NCBI GenBank assembly: GCA_947172415.1
Contig: OX359189.1
Location: forward strand, 7,082,501-7,146,500
DNA from: Chondrosia reniformis
Lineage: Eukaryota; Porifera; Demospongiae; Chondrillida; Chondrillidae
Direction of reading: 5' to 3'
DNA: 64,000 nt
Part shown: positions 12,108-24,900 of the stretch, in pieces
Layout: each line of letters begins with the position of its first letter
Position numbering within the stretch: the stretch's first letter is position 1
The notes under the pieces: generated by a model
Seen by the model: only the letters and a program-made list of their open reading frames with translations
Told to the model about the DNA's origin: nothing
The model's database searches: none
Translations under genes and position numbers: made by a program

Positions 12108-15100
12108 ATGTTGAAGCATATCTTTGCGATAATTTCTGGCTGGGTTGTTTTGGCTAACGGTAAGTACTATTATTAATACTGGTTGAGCCTATCTAGATAC
12201 CTTAGTAGTTAGGGGCACTATGTTTGCACTAGTATGTTTATGAAGCTGTTATCTTGCATCGAATTTATAATACTGTTTGTTCTTAGTCTCTCTGTGTTTA
12301 ACAAACACAGTATTTGAATATATAAGTCGATGGATTTTAGCTAATTGTGGCTTGAAACGATTAAATGTTTCTCTTTAGAAGTCGGTGAGTTTCTGTTCAC
12401 CAAGTCTCCATATATATTTCGGATAGGTGGCTTATTATTATTTAGCGTCAGCTATTAATTTAAACTGCGGGCAGTGGAGGTGTATTTTAACAGTGGAGGT
12501 TAATACTGTATATTAAACGTGGTATATAGTATGTGCGTGCATATATTTCTCTTCTCTTCCTTAATCTTCAATTGGACACTGTTATAATACTGGGAGGAAT
12601 GTGTTTGTATATATATTCCTCCCTATCACTTATCTGCCTGTACAGTAGACTATCTGAGGTGCTACTGTTGCACTAATAGAAAAGGAATCTTACATATTCG
12701 ATTTAACAGCTCATTTACTGACATTTTGTGTTTCAAGGGATGGTTACTAGAGGAATGTGAGTATCCTTCTATGCCAATACTGAAGCCATGCACAAATGAA
12801 TTCCTCAACCAGGGCTACAAGACAGTGCCTTACACTTATCTCAGAAAATATGTAGCTAAAGAATGTTTAGTGGGCTCTACATACCTAAATACCTGCCGCC
12901 TGCCTGCCTGCATATACTACTTTATTAACATGACATTTATATTCCTCTTAGGCAAGTGAAATAGCTGCCTACACATGTTATGTAACTTATTGATTTAGAT
13001 TACTAATGTTAAAAATGGAATCTGATAACAATTAGTAGCTAAATTTGCTTCTAGAGTCATATATAGTTTGCTGTAAGTCATGGAGTAGTTCAATTAGTAA
13101 TTTTTCTGGTGAAATGTTAGAAGGTGTGCAGTTAGTGATCCTATAATATGTCAGCCTATTGGATTCACTATATGCACTCTTGAATAGTGAACATATATAT
13201 GTGTAGATAAAATATGATTATCGTAATGAAATTCAATGGTGCTGGATGACCGCATGTGTCATCTGTTATACGTCACAAATGAAACACTTGTGGTTTTAAC
13301 AATAGGAGAAGTTAGAGGCTACAGTCCAAATATAGTTTTTCTTGTCCAAGTGAGACCAAGTGTTGAAGTGAAGAGAGTTAATTGCATAATTGTTTGTTTA
13401 TAGAGTATACCAGGAGAATGATAACCAATTCATCTTTCCCTATTATCACCATGATAAACATTATGATTGTACCAGAAAGTTTATATATGACTTGTTATCC
13501 TGATCATGATGTATATACTAGAATTCTGAATGGCTATAATTGGCTGATGATGTCAAAGTGTTGTTAGGAAACTCTTGATTGGTCAGGTCCAGCCCTGCCT
13601 GTCACTATATAGAAAATAGGAAGGCACCTTTGAAGTACATAATCCACATACAGTTAATAAATATGTGTATGCATGTGTTGACTAATGAAAAAGATGTACA
13701 ATATATATTACTTGGGTATATATGTTATTTAAATATTGGTTGCTAGGTGACGCTATTATAACCAATTCAGCTTGTAGTTATAACCTGGGAACCACAGATT
13801 TTATTGTTTGTTTAGCAGTTGTTTACTCATCCAGTAGGCTCTAAATGATATGTACACAATTCATATTCCTGTACTTTTGGAAATTTTTCCAGCATTAGCA
13901 CCTTTATTTTATACTTATGTGTGATCATTTTTATATTTCTCTACAATTCAGCTCTGACAGATCCTATTGAATTTACTGTTCATCCGAGTAGTACAGATGC
14001 AAAATTAGGAGACACAGTAGAGCTGCATTGTGAAGCCAAAGGAGGATCATTTAAACAATGGCTGTTAGATAATTCAGTAGTTCAAGAAAATGCAAATTAT
14101 GCTATCACCGAAGATGGTGAATCAAGTACACTAACAATTAATTCACTGTCTTCAATGTTATCTGGAGCTTATCGATGTTCATTTTCTTCTGAATATGGGA
14201 CTGTTCTCTCCTACAAAGCCTATGTGAGATATTTTGGTGAGCCCACAAACTAACTAGTACACTGTAGTGTATGCACTTTTAAAAGCTCTGTACCTTTCAT
14301 TATGATGGCCTTAAGAAATTAATGAGAACACATTTGTATTGACTATTCCCTGTATTACCTATGAAGTACTAGTGTATGTATATGTAATGTACAATTATGT
14401 GATACTCAGCTTGCTTAGTGATAGAAATATTCAAAACATTCCTTATACATTTCATCTGTTGCGATAACTAAAGTGTTTATTACAGCTCCAAAATGTCTGA
14501 CTTTTAAACCTTCCATTCCTTGGATTGTTGAGGTGCAAATACATATGTATGTTTAATATTGGCTTCAGTGTTACTAATATTGGTACCAGGTAACTGAGAC
14601 TATATCTAGAGTAGGCATTTGTGGAATTTTGCCCTCCCAGATTGTTTTAGAATGATTACATTCCACTTGTTGTCATGCCTTTGTGTGACATACATTGTTT
14701 GTTAGAAGTAAGCTAGGTACTTGAACAAGATGTGGCTCCATCTCACGTAGGTTTAACTCTTTCCAGTTAGGACATTTTTATATATGTATACCAACCAGAT
14801 GAACATGTTATAATAAGTTTCATTAGATAATTAAGTAGTAGGAGGGAGAGGAGGTGTATTGTTTATTCAATTACAAGTCTTAGTAAGGTGACGTGAGAAA
14901 GTTAGCTTCAAATTTGTTCCTGGAAGATATAGCCTTCAGATAATGTACGTATGTGGGTAGTAAAATATTTCATACTTATATGTACATGTTATAGAAGAGT
15001 GGGAGGTTTAAGCCTGAGTAAAGGCTATGATGATATGCAGCATGTTAACTTTCAGCTTTACATTAGTAATGTAAAACACCATTTTCCTACAAACTACATC

Positions 15101-18100
15101 TATTCTACAATAAAAGGCCTTTGCTTTGTAAATTAAACTTAGTAAGAGTTTTGGATGAGAATACGAAGTCTTTTTGTTATTCTTCTACTCCACTGGGCAA
15201 ATCTTTTGGGAATAAACAGCTATATTCAGTACATACCTATTATTGTATGCACAGTTATGGACGTTTTTCCCATATGTAGATGGAACATTTAGTGAACACC
15301 CTAAAAACTTTACATCCTATGTGACTAGTAGCACCAACGCTGTCTTTCCAAGAGAGAGCTTGCCTTTCCAGTGTACCTTTGATGTCCCAGAGGGAGGAGG
15401 CATCAAGCCTATAATCAGTTGGCAGTTAAAGAATGACTCAACCATTGTGGATATTGAGAAAGCTGATGAAACGGTTTCAGGTAGTGCTGGAGTACCAATC
15501 TATGTCTTCTTCCAAAGCGTAAATACCGGATACTTACTAATTCATGATTCAAATAATTCGATATATATGAAAGATGATCTTCAATGGAGATGCAAGGCAG
15601 AAATTAGTCTGGATGGTGATAACCAAACGTACACCAGTAACTGGGCATCAGTCACATTTCACAGTAAGTCTACGAATTGAATGTATGTATGTACGAAATA
15701 ATTGTTTACACTTGTAATGATGAGATTGACCTTAGACGACATTTTATAAATTTGGCATGTATTACTACACGATATCGTGATTACTAAATTAAAATGGCTG
15801 ACGACGTCCCGGACTCTGCGAAAATTTTAACTGTTTTAACATCGGTTCGCAGACCAGTCTTAGAAGAAGAATTGCTCCACCTTTTACCAAAAGAGGAAGG
15901 TACAAAAGTCCTTGACGCGATGGAAAAAGAAGGGAAGTTCTTTCGCAAAACTGTAAACTTACCAGAAACTTCGTCTCCACTATATCTCTGTTCCGCTCGA
16001 TCAGTAGAAAACGCAACTCAGTTGGGAGGCAGAGAACCTCCGCATAAACGCATTTGTATCCCCGGGTCCACCACGCATCCAAGTCAGCTATCTGCGTCTG
16101 AATACAGGACCACTCGTGGGCGATTTCGCCCGCCAAGAAAATTGGCAAACCTGTCCAGTTGTCTTAAAACTTGTAAAGGTAGTTTACGAGAGTACGGTGG
16201 TCAGAAGAAGACAGAAGTTTTAACGAGAGATTTGTTACAGATTCAAAAGGAACTCGATACCACCTGTGATCGACTTGTTCCACTACAGGGTAAATATTCG
16301 GAGAAGGATGTTCAGAGCTACATTGGCGCACTGCATGAATATAACGAAGTCAAAGATGTAGCGCAATCATTACTAGGAAAACTGGCAGAAATGGAGGGAA
16401 ACACAGTAGCGTCCATGCACCGTCAGTATGGCCTCAGTCTGGATGATTAACTGTTCTTTTATTTATCTAGACACTTGTGACAATCATTAAGCAGTACACT
16501 GTAAAATTTATTTGATAATGTTTCTTATGGTATATTGTAAGCGAGGGCAAGAACGTCTTACTTGAAAGGTAGCATCATGCTGCTGCACTTTCTTGAGAAG
16601 CATGGTTTAGTAATATTATGTTTGTTCTTGATCATAAGAATAAATTCTTATTTATTCAGAATCATCCTGTTAATGGTTATATTAGTAAAACTCAAAACCA
16701 ATAAAAGTACACTATAGTTCTGATGCTAATTTTCTTCAAAAATCGTTACAAAAATAGTTGCACTTTAAATTTGTGGTAAGAAGTTCTTTCAAAGTAATGA
16801 AAATCTCACACTTTTTTCATTACATTAGACTACCTGTAATGGACAAATTCAGTTAACTTTCAAATCCTGTAAACTTTTAGAGGTTACTTTATTGTGAAGC
16901 ATATACATAGTTGTGTAATTATTATTCTTTACGTTTTCCAGGTTCTACTCCACCTCCTGACACTCCGGCCTTCTCAGTGGTGCCTCAGGAGTCTGTGACA
17001 CTCTCTCCTAATGAAACAGGAGTAATTGCATGTGCTGTTCAAATTCCAGTCAGCTCAATTAGTGTTACCATCCTTGACCCCTCGGGGAACTTTATTGTAG
17101 TCAACAACTTTCTACTATCACCCATGCCCGAGCTAACATTTATCCACAAATCCAACATTAAAGTATCTTATGAAGCTATTTCAGCCTTGGCAGAACCTGG
17201 TAGTCAGAACCTGACTTATACATGCAGATTTTCAACACCAACTGAAACCATTGAACACAGTACTGTGTTTATTAAAGCAGGTAATGTGCATTAAATACAG
17301 TGTATTATTTTTTAAAATTTATTCCTTCCTTTTGGAATTCCTTTCCCTCTCTTCAAGGCTGCCTTCCTTGTCCCTCTCTTCAAGGCTGCCTTCCTCTCCC
17401 TCTCTTCAAGGCTGCCTTCCTCTCCCTCTCTTCAAGGCTGCCTTCCTTTCCCTCTCTTCAAGGCTGCCTTCCTTTCCCTCTCTTCAAGGCTGCCTTCCTA
17501 TCCCTCTCTTCAAGGCTGCCTTCCTTTCCCTCTCTTCAAGGCTGCCTTCCTTTCCCTCTCTTCAAGGCTGCCTTCCTTTCCCTCTCTTCAAGGCTGCCTT
17601 CCTTTCCCTCTCTTCAAGGCTGCCTTCCTTTCCCTCTCTTCAAGGCTGCCTTCCTTTCCCTCTCTTCAAGGCTGCCTTCCTTTCCCTCTCTTCAAGGCTG
17701 CCTTCCTTTCCCTCTCTTCAAGGCTGCCTTCCTTTCCCTCTCTTCAAGGCTGCCTTCCTTTCCCTCTCTTCACGGCTTGGTGTAATACATTTCATTGATT
17801 TTGACTTAATCTTTCCTCAGACTCATAATCAGTGCAATTAACTAGTTCAAGATTGTGTACGTAGATGTGTGTGTATCATGTATGTACGTATGTATTTTGT
17901 ATGCTTGTAGTGGATCCACCTGTACCTCTGCTGTCCACTGATGAAATAGCCTTTGTTGAAGATAGTTCAGATCTGATACAGTTTACATACTCTGCAAACT
18001 GGACTGACATGAAGGTGTTCCACAATGGTGTTCAGCTCATCACTACCAACCTGATGCATGATGAGAGCTCTTCTCAGGTGACTCTGTCTTTCTCTGGGAT

Positions 18101-21100
18101 AAAAGAAAGTGATGAAGGGATTTATCAATTTGAGTTTTATGATGGCATAAATTTGGTGGAAACATATTTCTACTACATTGAAGTATTAGGTAAGGTTTTC
18201 TAGAGTGTTTTTCATGTAGATTTTCTGGATATCTGTACAGAAGTATACATATACGTAAATTTGCATTTATAAACACAAAGTAACCTCAAGAGCTCAGGGT
18301 TCAAGTAACTCCAGAAAGATTTCCAGGATCACTGATGAAGGGTGGTATATTACAGAAACAGCTGTCTGTCCCAGTGAAGCAGAAGAAAAATGAAACGACT
18401 TGTATCCTCATCAAAAGCTCTCATTAGCTTTACTGTAGAATGGAATGTAGGAAAATGATGTTTTGGATTACACATACGTATATGTATAAAAATATACATA
18501 CATATTATGTATTGTGTTTAAAAAATCTCTTGATGTTCTGTTATATAGAAAAGGCAGCAGCCAAAGGCAATAATCAAACCTATAGTCTAGACACTGGTAC
18601 TCCTCTAGACCTAACCTGTGTTGCTGAAATCAATGAAAATGATCCTTCTGTCCGGTTTTTGTGGATCAAAGATAGCATTGTACTTAGAAATATTTCTATT
18701 ACGCCTTCCAGCGATGAGGTTTCTGACATGTATAGAATATCTAAGATTGGAGGTGCTGATGAAGGAACAATCATTTGTATCCCATCTAACGACATAGGAA
18801 ACAAGAGAACTGTGACTTTTACAGTCGCTATTAATGGACCTAGTGAGTTTATTCATCTTTATACGCTTCCTTTATTCTTCTTTAGTGAGAACACAATCTC
18901 TGTTAACTGTCCCAGTTATCTTTTGAGGGTTGAGGGTCTCTAAGTAGCATTCTACAGCTCATATGGGAATGTTGTGACACAAAGACCTACAGTATTATAT
19001 CTCAAATTTCTTAGAAATTCCCATCAATAGAACCAAGTGTCATTCATGTACACATACAGCGCGGTACCAGTCTTTAGTCCTATTTGGGTGGGAATTTGTA
19101 TGGATCTCACATTATGTACACATGTACATTAGTATATGTGTAAAGTGTATAGTGGAATCTAATTAATTTACTATTAACTGGCTAATTCTGCTGAGTGAGC
19201 AGTTACATTTAACATTTAAAATTTAAAATTTACTTCTTCTGTCGAATATATAGTTACGTAGGTTACAGAATTTACGTGTTCTAAAAGATTACACTTCCCT
19301 TTAAGATGTTCCCTCAATAGCAATGCATTACACTGCCTATAACTAATGCACATATACTGTATTAATAATATAATTCTAAAGAAGATTCCATGGATTTAAT
19401 ATTTCTAATATGGCCCACTAGATTTGTACTATTTTAGCTTCTCAATAAAATAAATGCACTTTAGAATATGGGATACTAACAGTTCCTTTTATTTATGCCT
19501 CATATACCCTGTCTAAACATGCCATATGTATTTCTGTTAATATTACAGGCCGAGGAAAAACACTTACTCCTGATTCAAATGTTGAGGGTAAGTCAACTCA
19601 GACTATCGAGTTGACTTGTGTGGGAGTAACTGCCACCGGAGATCCGACAATGTCCTTCAAGTGGAGAAAACAAGGAATCTTAATACAAGAAGTATCTGAG
19701 AGTGTTTCAAATGGTGAAGCTACCAGTACTCTGATAATTTCTGATCTGAAGGAAGGTGATGAAGGAGATTACATATGTGAACCCCATGACACCACGGGAA
19801 ATTACAACAAGGCTACCTTTTCTGTCTCCCATTCCTTCTTTGAGGCTCCCGAAGTGTCTGTAGATCTGTCTGGCGGAATGGTCAAGATTAAGTGGGATGG
19901 AATAGATGTTACAGGTTATAAGGATGCTACTGTTTCAAATTATAAGGTAACTTTGGAATACACGGATGACAAGGGAGAACTCAACACTACAATTTATATG
20001 TTTTCTGCCCAAGAAAAACACGAAGAAGAAATAGACATTAAAATTAGTGTTAACTCATTGAAAGTGTGGGTTGTTGGTTTAGCAGGTGATGGCAGAGAAA
20101 TGAGTGAGAGGTCACTGACAGAAGCACAAGATTTTACTTCTGGTCGAGTTGCCACTACACCTAGAGGTTAGTTCTATGTTTGCACACTGTATGTATATGG
20201 ATTAGCAAAAACTAGCTGCATTCACACCTTGTTTGATGTGAGTCACTGATTACATTACTCTAAATTCCTATCTAACCTTTTACATTTATGTATGCAATGC
20301 ATAAAACTTTATCATCATTGACTCTGGATTTTACCCCAACCACTCGTGTCTCCTGAGGAGCACATGCAGAGAGCTAATGAGCAGAACTGGAGCTCACTTA
20401 ATATATACGAACCACCCCAAAGTACCCTATTTTTAAATACATAAACTTTAATGACACATTTAACCCCTTAGTGTAATACATGTACAGTAGAATATCTATT
20501 ATGATGTAATATGTCATGTGACTAATTACATAATGTCCCCCTTATCTGTGTGTGTACTTACATAAGTGGTTTTCACAAGTACAAATGGTACCTATGTACG
20601 TGTTTTTGCTTGACAAATATGTGCAATGTTTCTGTGTATACTCATACTTGTAGCTAGATATGTTATAGCCATAATTAGTGATTTAAAAATACTTTGCTAG
20701 TACATGTACAACTACATACAGTTTCATTTATTGTTGTACAACATGTTTATGTGCGTACACAGAAAAGTCTCTTTTATTTGATATTTGTTGTTCTTCAAAC
20801 AGGACTGTACGGGTGGGAAATCTTCCTTATCATCTTTTTCATTGTCCTCTTCCTCCTCTGCTGCCTCCTGTTGATCATTCTGCTCATCTGCTTCTTGGCA
20901 AGGAGGGATAGGAAGGAATACAATGCAGAAGAAAGAGGTCAGTCTCTTATCTTATAATTATAGCCCACAATACAGTTGTTTTCACAGAAGTTTTACTTAG
21001 CTACTAGCAATGAATGTATACGTAGATAGATATGTACTTAATAGAATAAGGATTTCTTCTAACTGCGTCAAACTTATCTTGGATGGTTCATTTTTCGAGC

Positions 21101-21479
21101 GTCTAAAGACAGTTCTTTGTACTGTTGGATGTTTCAATCCTGAGGGTCGTCTGGTCTTCCTGGGGAGTCGTTGAAGAAGACCCACAGGGTTGAAACGTCA
21201 GAGAGTACAAAGAACAAAAAACTGCGTCGTTAGACACTCAAATTGGGAACCATCCAAAGATTGATATGCACTTATTTGCATCAATTAATTGGGTGCGATT
21301 GATTCTTGGTAATTTTTTTACTTACTTTTACTACTGTATATGTACATATATGACTTGATATTATTATACTAAAAGACCATTCATTATATATCCTTCTCAT
21401 CCCCCTTCACTGTACAGAAAAGAAATACCAGGAGGAGCATGGTGACAGAAATGTCAGTCCTACCTCTGTCTCCAGCTAG
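12108..21479 (+). CDS. Ig/FN3-domain type I membrane receptor
   Basis: A nine-exon gene for an 815-residue single-pass membrane protein. Exons: 12108-12159, 13952-14236, 15280-15663, 16942-17280, 17911-18189, 18549-18842, 19549-20166, 20803-20937, 21418-21479; all internal introns are phase 1, the usual arrangement for shuffled Ig domains. Residues 1-18 are a signal peptide. Ig-like domains follow at about 19-112, 113-240, 241-353, 354-446, 447-544 and 545-640, then an FN3-like domain to about 735, a very hydrophobic helix at about 757-782 (exon 8) and a short basic then Ser-rich tail ending SVSS. Domains 1, 2, 3, 5 and 6 show the Cys pair (for example YRCSF, WRCKA, YTCRF, YICEP); domain 4 has none. 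Likely an adhesion or recognition receptor at the cell surface; orthology to any named vertebrate gene is not claimed. The SWI5 gene lies in intron 3. Confidence 0.87.
15794..16450 (+). CDS. SWI5: SWI5-like DNA recombination protein, intronless, nested in an intron
   Basis: An uninterrupted 218-residue frame with a Swi5-family C-terminal half: a coiled-coil stretch (residues about 135-185) followed by the conserved block with LHEYNEVKDVAQSLLGKLAE and the terminal GLSLDD. Swi5, with Sfr1/MEI5, stimulates Rad51 filaments in homologous recombination in the nucleus. Residues 1-60 look helical and winged-helix-like and I do not recognise them in Swi5. The start (aaaatggctg) is the first ATG and fits well. 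It lies on the same strand inside intron 3 (15664-16941) of the Ig-family receptor, 130 bases after the donor, and has its own AATAAA signals downstream. Absence of introns among intron-rich neighbours suggests either a retrogene or a simple nested gene. Confidence 0.88.
   Translation: MADDVPDSAKILTVLTSVRRPVLEEELLHLLPKEEGTKVLDAMEKEGKFFRKTVNLPETSSPLYLCSARSVENATQLGGREPPHKRICIPGSTTHPSQLSASEYRTTRGRFRPPRKLANLSSCLKTCKGSLREYGGQKKTEVLTRDLLQIQKELDTTCDRLVPLQGKYSEKDVQSYIGALHEYNEVKDVAQSLLGKLAEMEGNTVASMHRQYGLSLDD
16639..16705 (+). promoter_or_regulatory. Candidate polyadenylation signals for nested SWI5
   Basis: Two AATAAA hexamers at 16639 and 16700 lie 190 and 250 bases after the SWI5 stop and before the next receptor exon at 16942. 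They would end the nested transcript, but if used by the host transcript they would truncate it. Confidence 0.5.
17341..17775 (+). repeat. 26-bp minisatellite in receptor intron 4
   Basis: About 16-17 near-perfect copies of a 26-bp unit (cctttccctctcttcaaggc then tgcctt). The unit is a pyrimidine tract followed by cttcaag, so the transcript carries a ladder of weak 3' splice-site look-alikes, 135 bases before the true acceptor of exon 5 (exon start 17911). The 161- and 196-residue frames over it are by-products of the repeat. Confidence 0.97.
18290..18475 (+). repeat. Dispersed repeat, family R1 (receptor intron)
   Basis: Copy of the element described at 7780-8000: it contains ccaggatcactgatgaaggg, an agctgtctg block, cttgtatcctcatc and the distal gtaggaaaatgatg block. 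Confidence 0.75.
20295..20440. repeat. Dispersed repeat, family R2 (receptor intron)
   Basis: Diverged partner of the copy at 10070-10240, in the intron before the transmembrane exon. Confidence 0.6.
21043..21250. repeat. Imperfect foldback repeat, family R3
   Basis: The two halves are roughly inverted around 21150 (caaagaac and gagggtcg-type blocks recur in reverse complement). The left half, including aataaggatttcttctaact and the tcatttttcga block, recurs at 54868-54990. Non-coding, in the last receptor intron. Confidence 0.6.
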
Positions 21480-21989
21480 AACATTCATCTATATACTCTC
21501 TACACAGCATTTAATGATAGAAACACATCTTTAGAATACATTTAAGCTAACCATTTTTATAACATGTATTATAACCCTTTTGGAGATCTTATATGTAGCC
21601 TTCCTTATGATTTGTCCTGTAGTAATCTAGTTCATGTAAATCAAAAGCTTTGTATAATATTGTATAAATAGTGTATATAATATGAAATCAATAGTGTATT
21701 TAATTTATATACGTATAAATAATTGGCGTGATTAGCAAACCACAATTTTCAAATAAGGACCCATGTTGCTTCAATTCCTGGGAATCAAACTCATGTAGGA
21801 CAGCTACATGCATACGGTTATATATGACCAGATCACTGCACGAGATAGGTTTATAAGAGGGCCGGGAGACATGTTATAAGGAAAATTATAAATACTGTAG
21901 TCATATGCATCATATATCATGCAAAATGCATATGGCCGGAGTCACAGGATACATACGTACATAAAAATTATGGTTTAGTTATCAAAAAA

Positions 21990-24900
21990 ATGGACGCCCT
22001 AGTTCAAGTAGTTTTAGTGTTCTTTTTATTTGTAGAGACAGCACTTAGTCAAGATATTTTTGGATGTGGAGGCTTCATCAGATCGCATCAACACATAGAT
22101 CTTTCTAAAATACAGGTTACGTCATCTCCATGCGCGCGCACTACAACTATAAGCAATCCAAAAAAAGTTAGAGAAAATAGTATATTTGTCGCTTCTTCCC
22201 ACTTGAAGTTTGTTCCTGATGTTCAGAATGACTGCACTTTACAATATGCACAATGTTGCTATAAATAATGTACAGTTTATTTGCTCACCTTGTTTGCAGG
22301 TAAAGTTGCTATCCAAGTCGTCAGGCCTATTAAAGTTTAAGACAGACTGCGCACCTAATAGTGGATACTACCTCATTCCGCTGTACGACAAGGGCGAATA
22401 CGTATTAACAGTCGAAGGGCCTGAAGGATGGAGCTTTGGTAATTGCACTAGCTACGTTAAATGTGATCATAAAGTACATATACTTATGTGTAACCATGAC
22501 CATTCTGTGGGCATTCTATGACACTCTGTGGAAATGGTGACTATATTATTATATATTATTCTAATACATAGTCTATAGTACCATATTGTGTATTTCTAAT
22601 AAACGCTTTGTATTTACACTTAGCGCCCAGTGAAGTAGAGCTGTTGATAGATGGGAAAACAGATCTGTGCAGCAAACAAGAAGACATTAACTTTGACTTT
22701 ACAGGATTTGCAGTAAAAGGACAAGTAAGCATTGTGAACCCTTTATAACATATCAAAAGTAAAATGGCTGTCAAATGTAGGGTCTAGCCGCCCAACCTCA
22801 TGTATTATCAAAAGAGTACGTTTCCATGAGTGTTGACTGCCACACTTATATATCATGTGGAGCTTCTCTATATGTATGTAGGCTGTAAGCAAAGGTACCC
22901 ACAGTGGCCCTAAGGGGTTAACCCTTAATTTGTACAATGAAGGTACGTACGGATTTATGATATAATACTTAATTACGTACATGAATATTATCACTACATA
23001 ATCATGTTTCCTTTTGCAACCTATATCGTATTAGATTGTTTGTTTTTTATGCTACACTACCTATTAGTAAGAGATGAAGGGTTATTGAGCTTCAGCAACA
23101 TGAATTGGTAAATTCTGAATGTTTCGACCCTGAGGTCTTCATCAGCAATATAAGACCTTAGGGTCGAAACATTCGGAATTTACCAATTCATGTTACTGAA
23201 GCTCAATAACCCTTCATCTCTTATAATGATCGCAACAAGCACTCCCAATTCCTTTACATATTAGTAGTGTTTAATGTTCCTTTATCCCGTGCCTAATGAT
23301 CTGTGTCTATTGTACATTCTACCTCCTTATTTATAAATGTCTCATACCTATCAGATATGTATCTGATGTGCACTTGGCTACGTATAGTAAGCCAATATAT
23401 TTGCCTGTTATTACTGTAGAGAAGGTATCCATTCAGGAGACGCAAACATTTGATGATGGAAGGTATAACCAGTACTTATGTAACTTGTATTGTATAACAT
23501 CATGTAGTGTACTTACATAGCTATGGTAACTTGTATTGTATAACATCTTGTAGTGTGCTTACATAGCTATAGTAACTTGTATTGTATAACATCGTATAGT
23601 GTACTTACATAGCTATAGTAACTTGTATTGTATAACATCGTATAGTGTACTTACATAGCTATAGTAACTTGTATTGTATAACATCATGTAGTGTACTTAC
23701 ATAGCTATAGTAACTTGTATTGTATAATATCATGTAGTGTACTTACATAGCTATAGTAACTTGTATTGTATAACATCTTGTAGTGTACTTACATAGCTAT
23801 AGTAACTTGTATTGTATAACATCGTATAGTGTACTTACATAGCTATAGTAACTTGTATTGTATAACATCGTATAGTGTACTTACATAGCTATAGTAACTT
23901 GTATTGTATAACATCGTGTAGTGTACTTACATAGCTATGGTAACTGCACATTTTATCCTGCATATTAATACCATTTTGTCTAGTTTTGAGTTTAGGAGTG
24001 TCTATCCTGGTTCTTACTCCATTCACGCCACTCACAGTCAGTGGGACACTGAAAAGGTATGTTTATACAGTACTTGCTTCATAAATTATACACAATACTC
24101 ATAAATGGTCTGTTATTATAATTGAAAATGATTTTGTAACCATCTCTTATTTCTTAATTCAATATACGTATAATGAATATATTTTACATTATTTTCTTTG
24201 TACATATGCTTGTTTAGTCATCAATGGTCTTTAAAGTGTCCAGTGATTCGGTGAACCTGGATCCATTTACATTTGTGCTCGGGTATAATGTGAGGGGAAG
24301 GGTGCAGGATGGGTCATCACCAGTAGCAGGAGTGGAGTTTCTCATGAGCAGTGAAGAGGGCTCTCCCGTAAGTTCCCTCTCTCTTCAACTTGTAGCCACT
24401 TGTAGCCACTTGTAGCCACCTGTAGCCACTTGTAGCCACTTGTAGCCACTTGTAGCCACTTGTAGCCACTTGTAGCCACTTGTAGCCACTTGTAGCCACT
24501 TGTAGCCACTTGTAGTTGTAACACACAACCTGAGCTGTGTGTGTGGCTTAGTTCCCGACTTGCTCAGTTTGTTTTCTTAATTCACTTTATTCACAATGTT
24601 TAATTAGATTTCAGATGGTAATGTATTAGAGATATACGTATGTATACAGTGCATTACTTAATGAGTGACGTAAAGGAGAAAATGCAAGTTAAGTGGCACC
24701 ACTGTAGTAATAGTTTATTGGTCGAGCACTGCAGGATGTATAAAATTTCTGGCTCCAGCTAGAGTATTTTTATTGTTTTCCCTCAAGCTTATGATTAAAG
24801 ACTTGTGGTTGTATTATTACTTTTATAATACTAAAAATCTAGTTAAAGCAAACATATTGTAACTACTGCTTTGTCTCTTGTTTTGTTTAGATAACGTGTA

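Noticed and set aside
12726-12959. 77-residue frame as an extra exon of the Ig receptor
   Set aside because: Exon 1 and exon 2 already join in phase 1, the frame has no clear acceptor/donor pair and no Ig features.
15789-16148. 119-residue minus-strand frame
   Set aside because: Antisense shadow of the SWI5 gene.
17251-17841. Two overlapping repeat-encoded frames over the 26-bp minisatellite
   Set aside because: The 26-bp unit opens all frames equally; the block lies between good donor (17281) and acceptor (17910) sites of the receptor gene.
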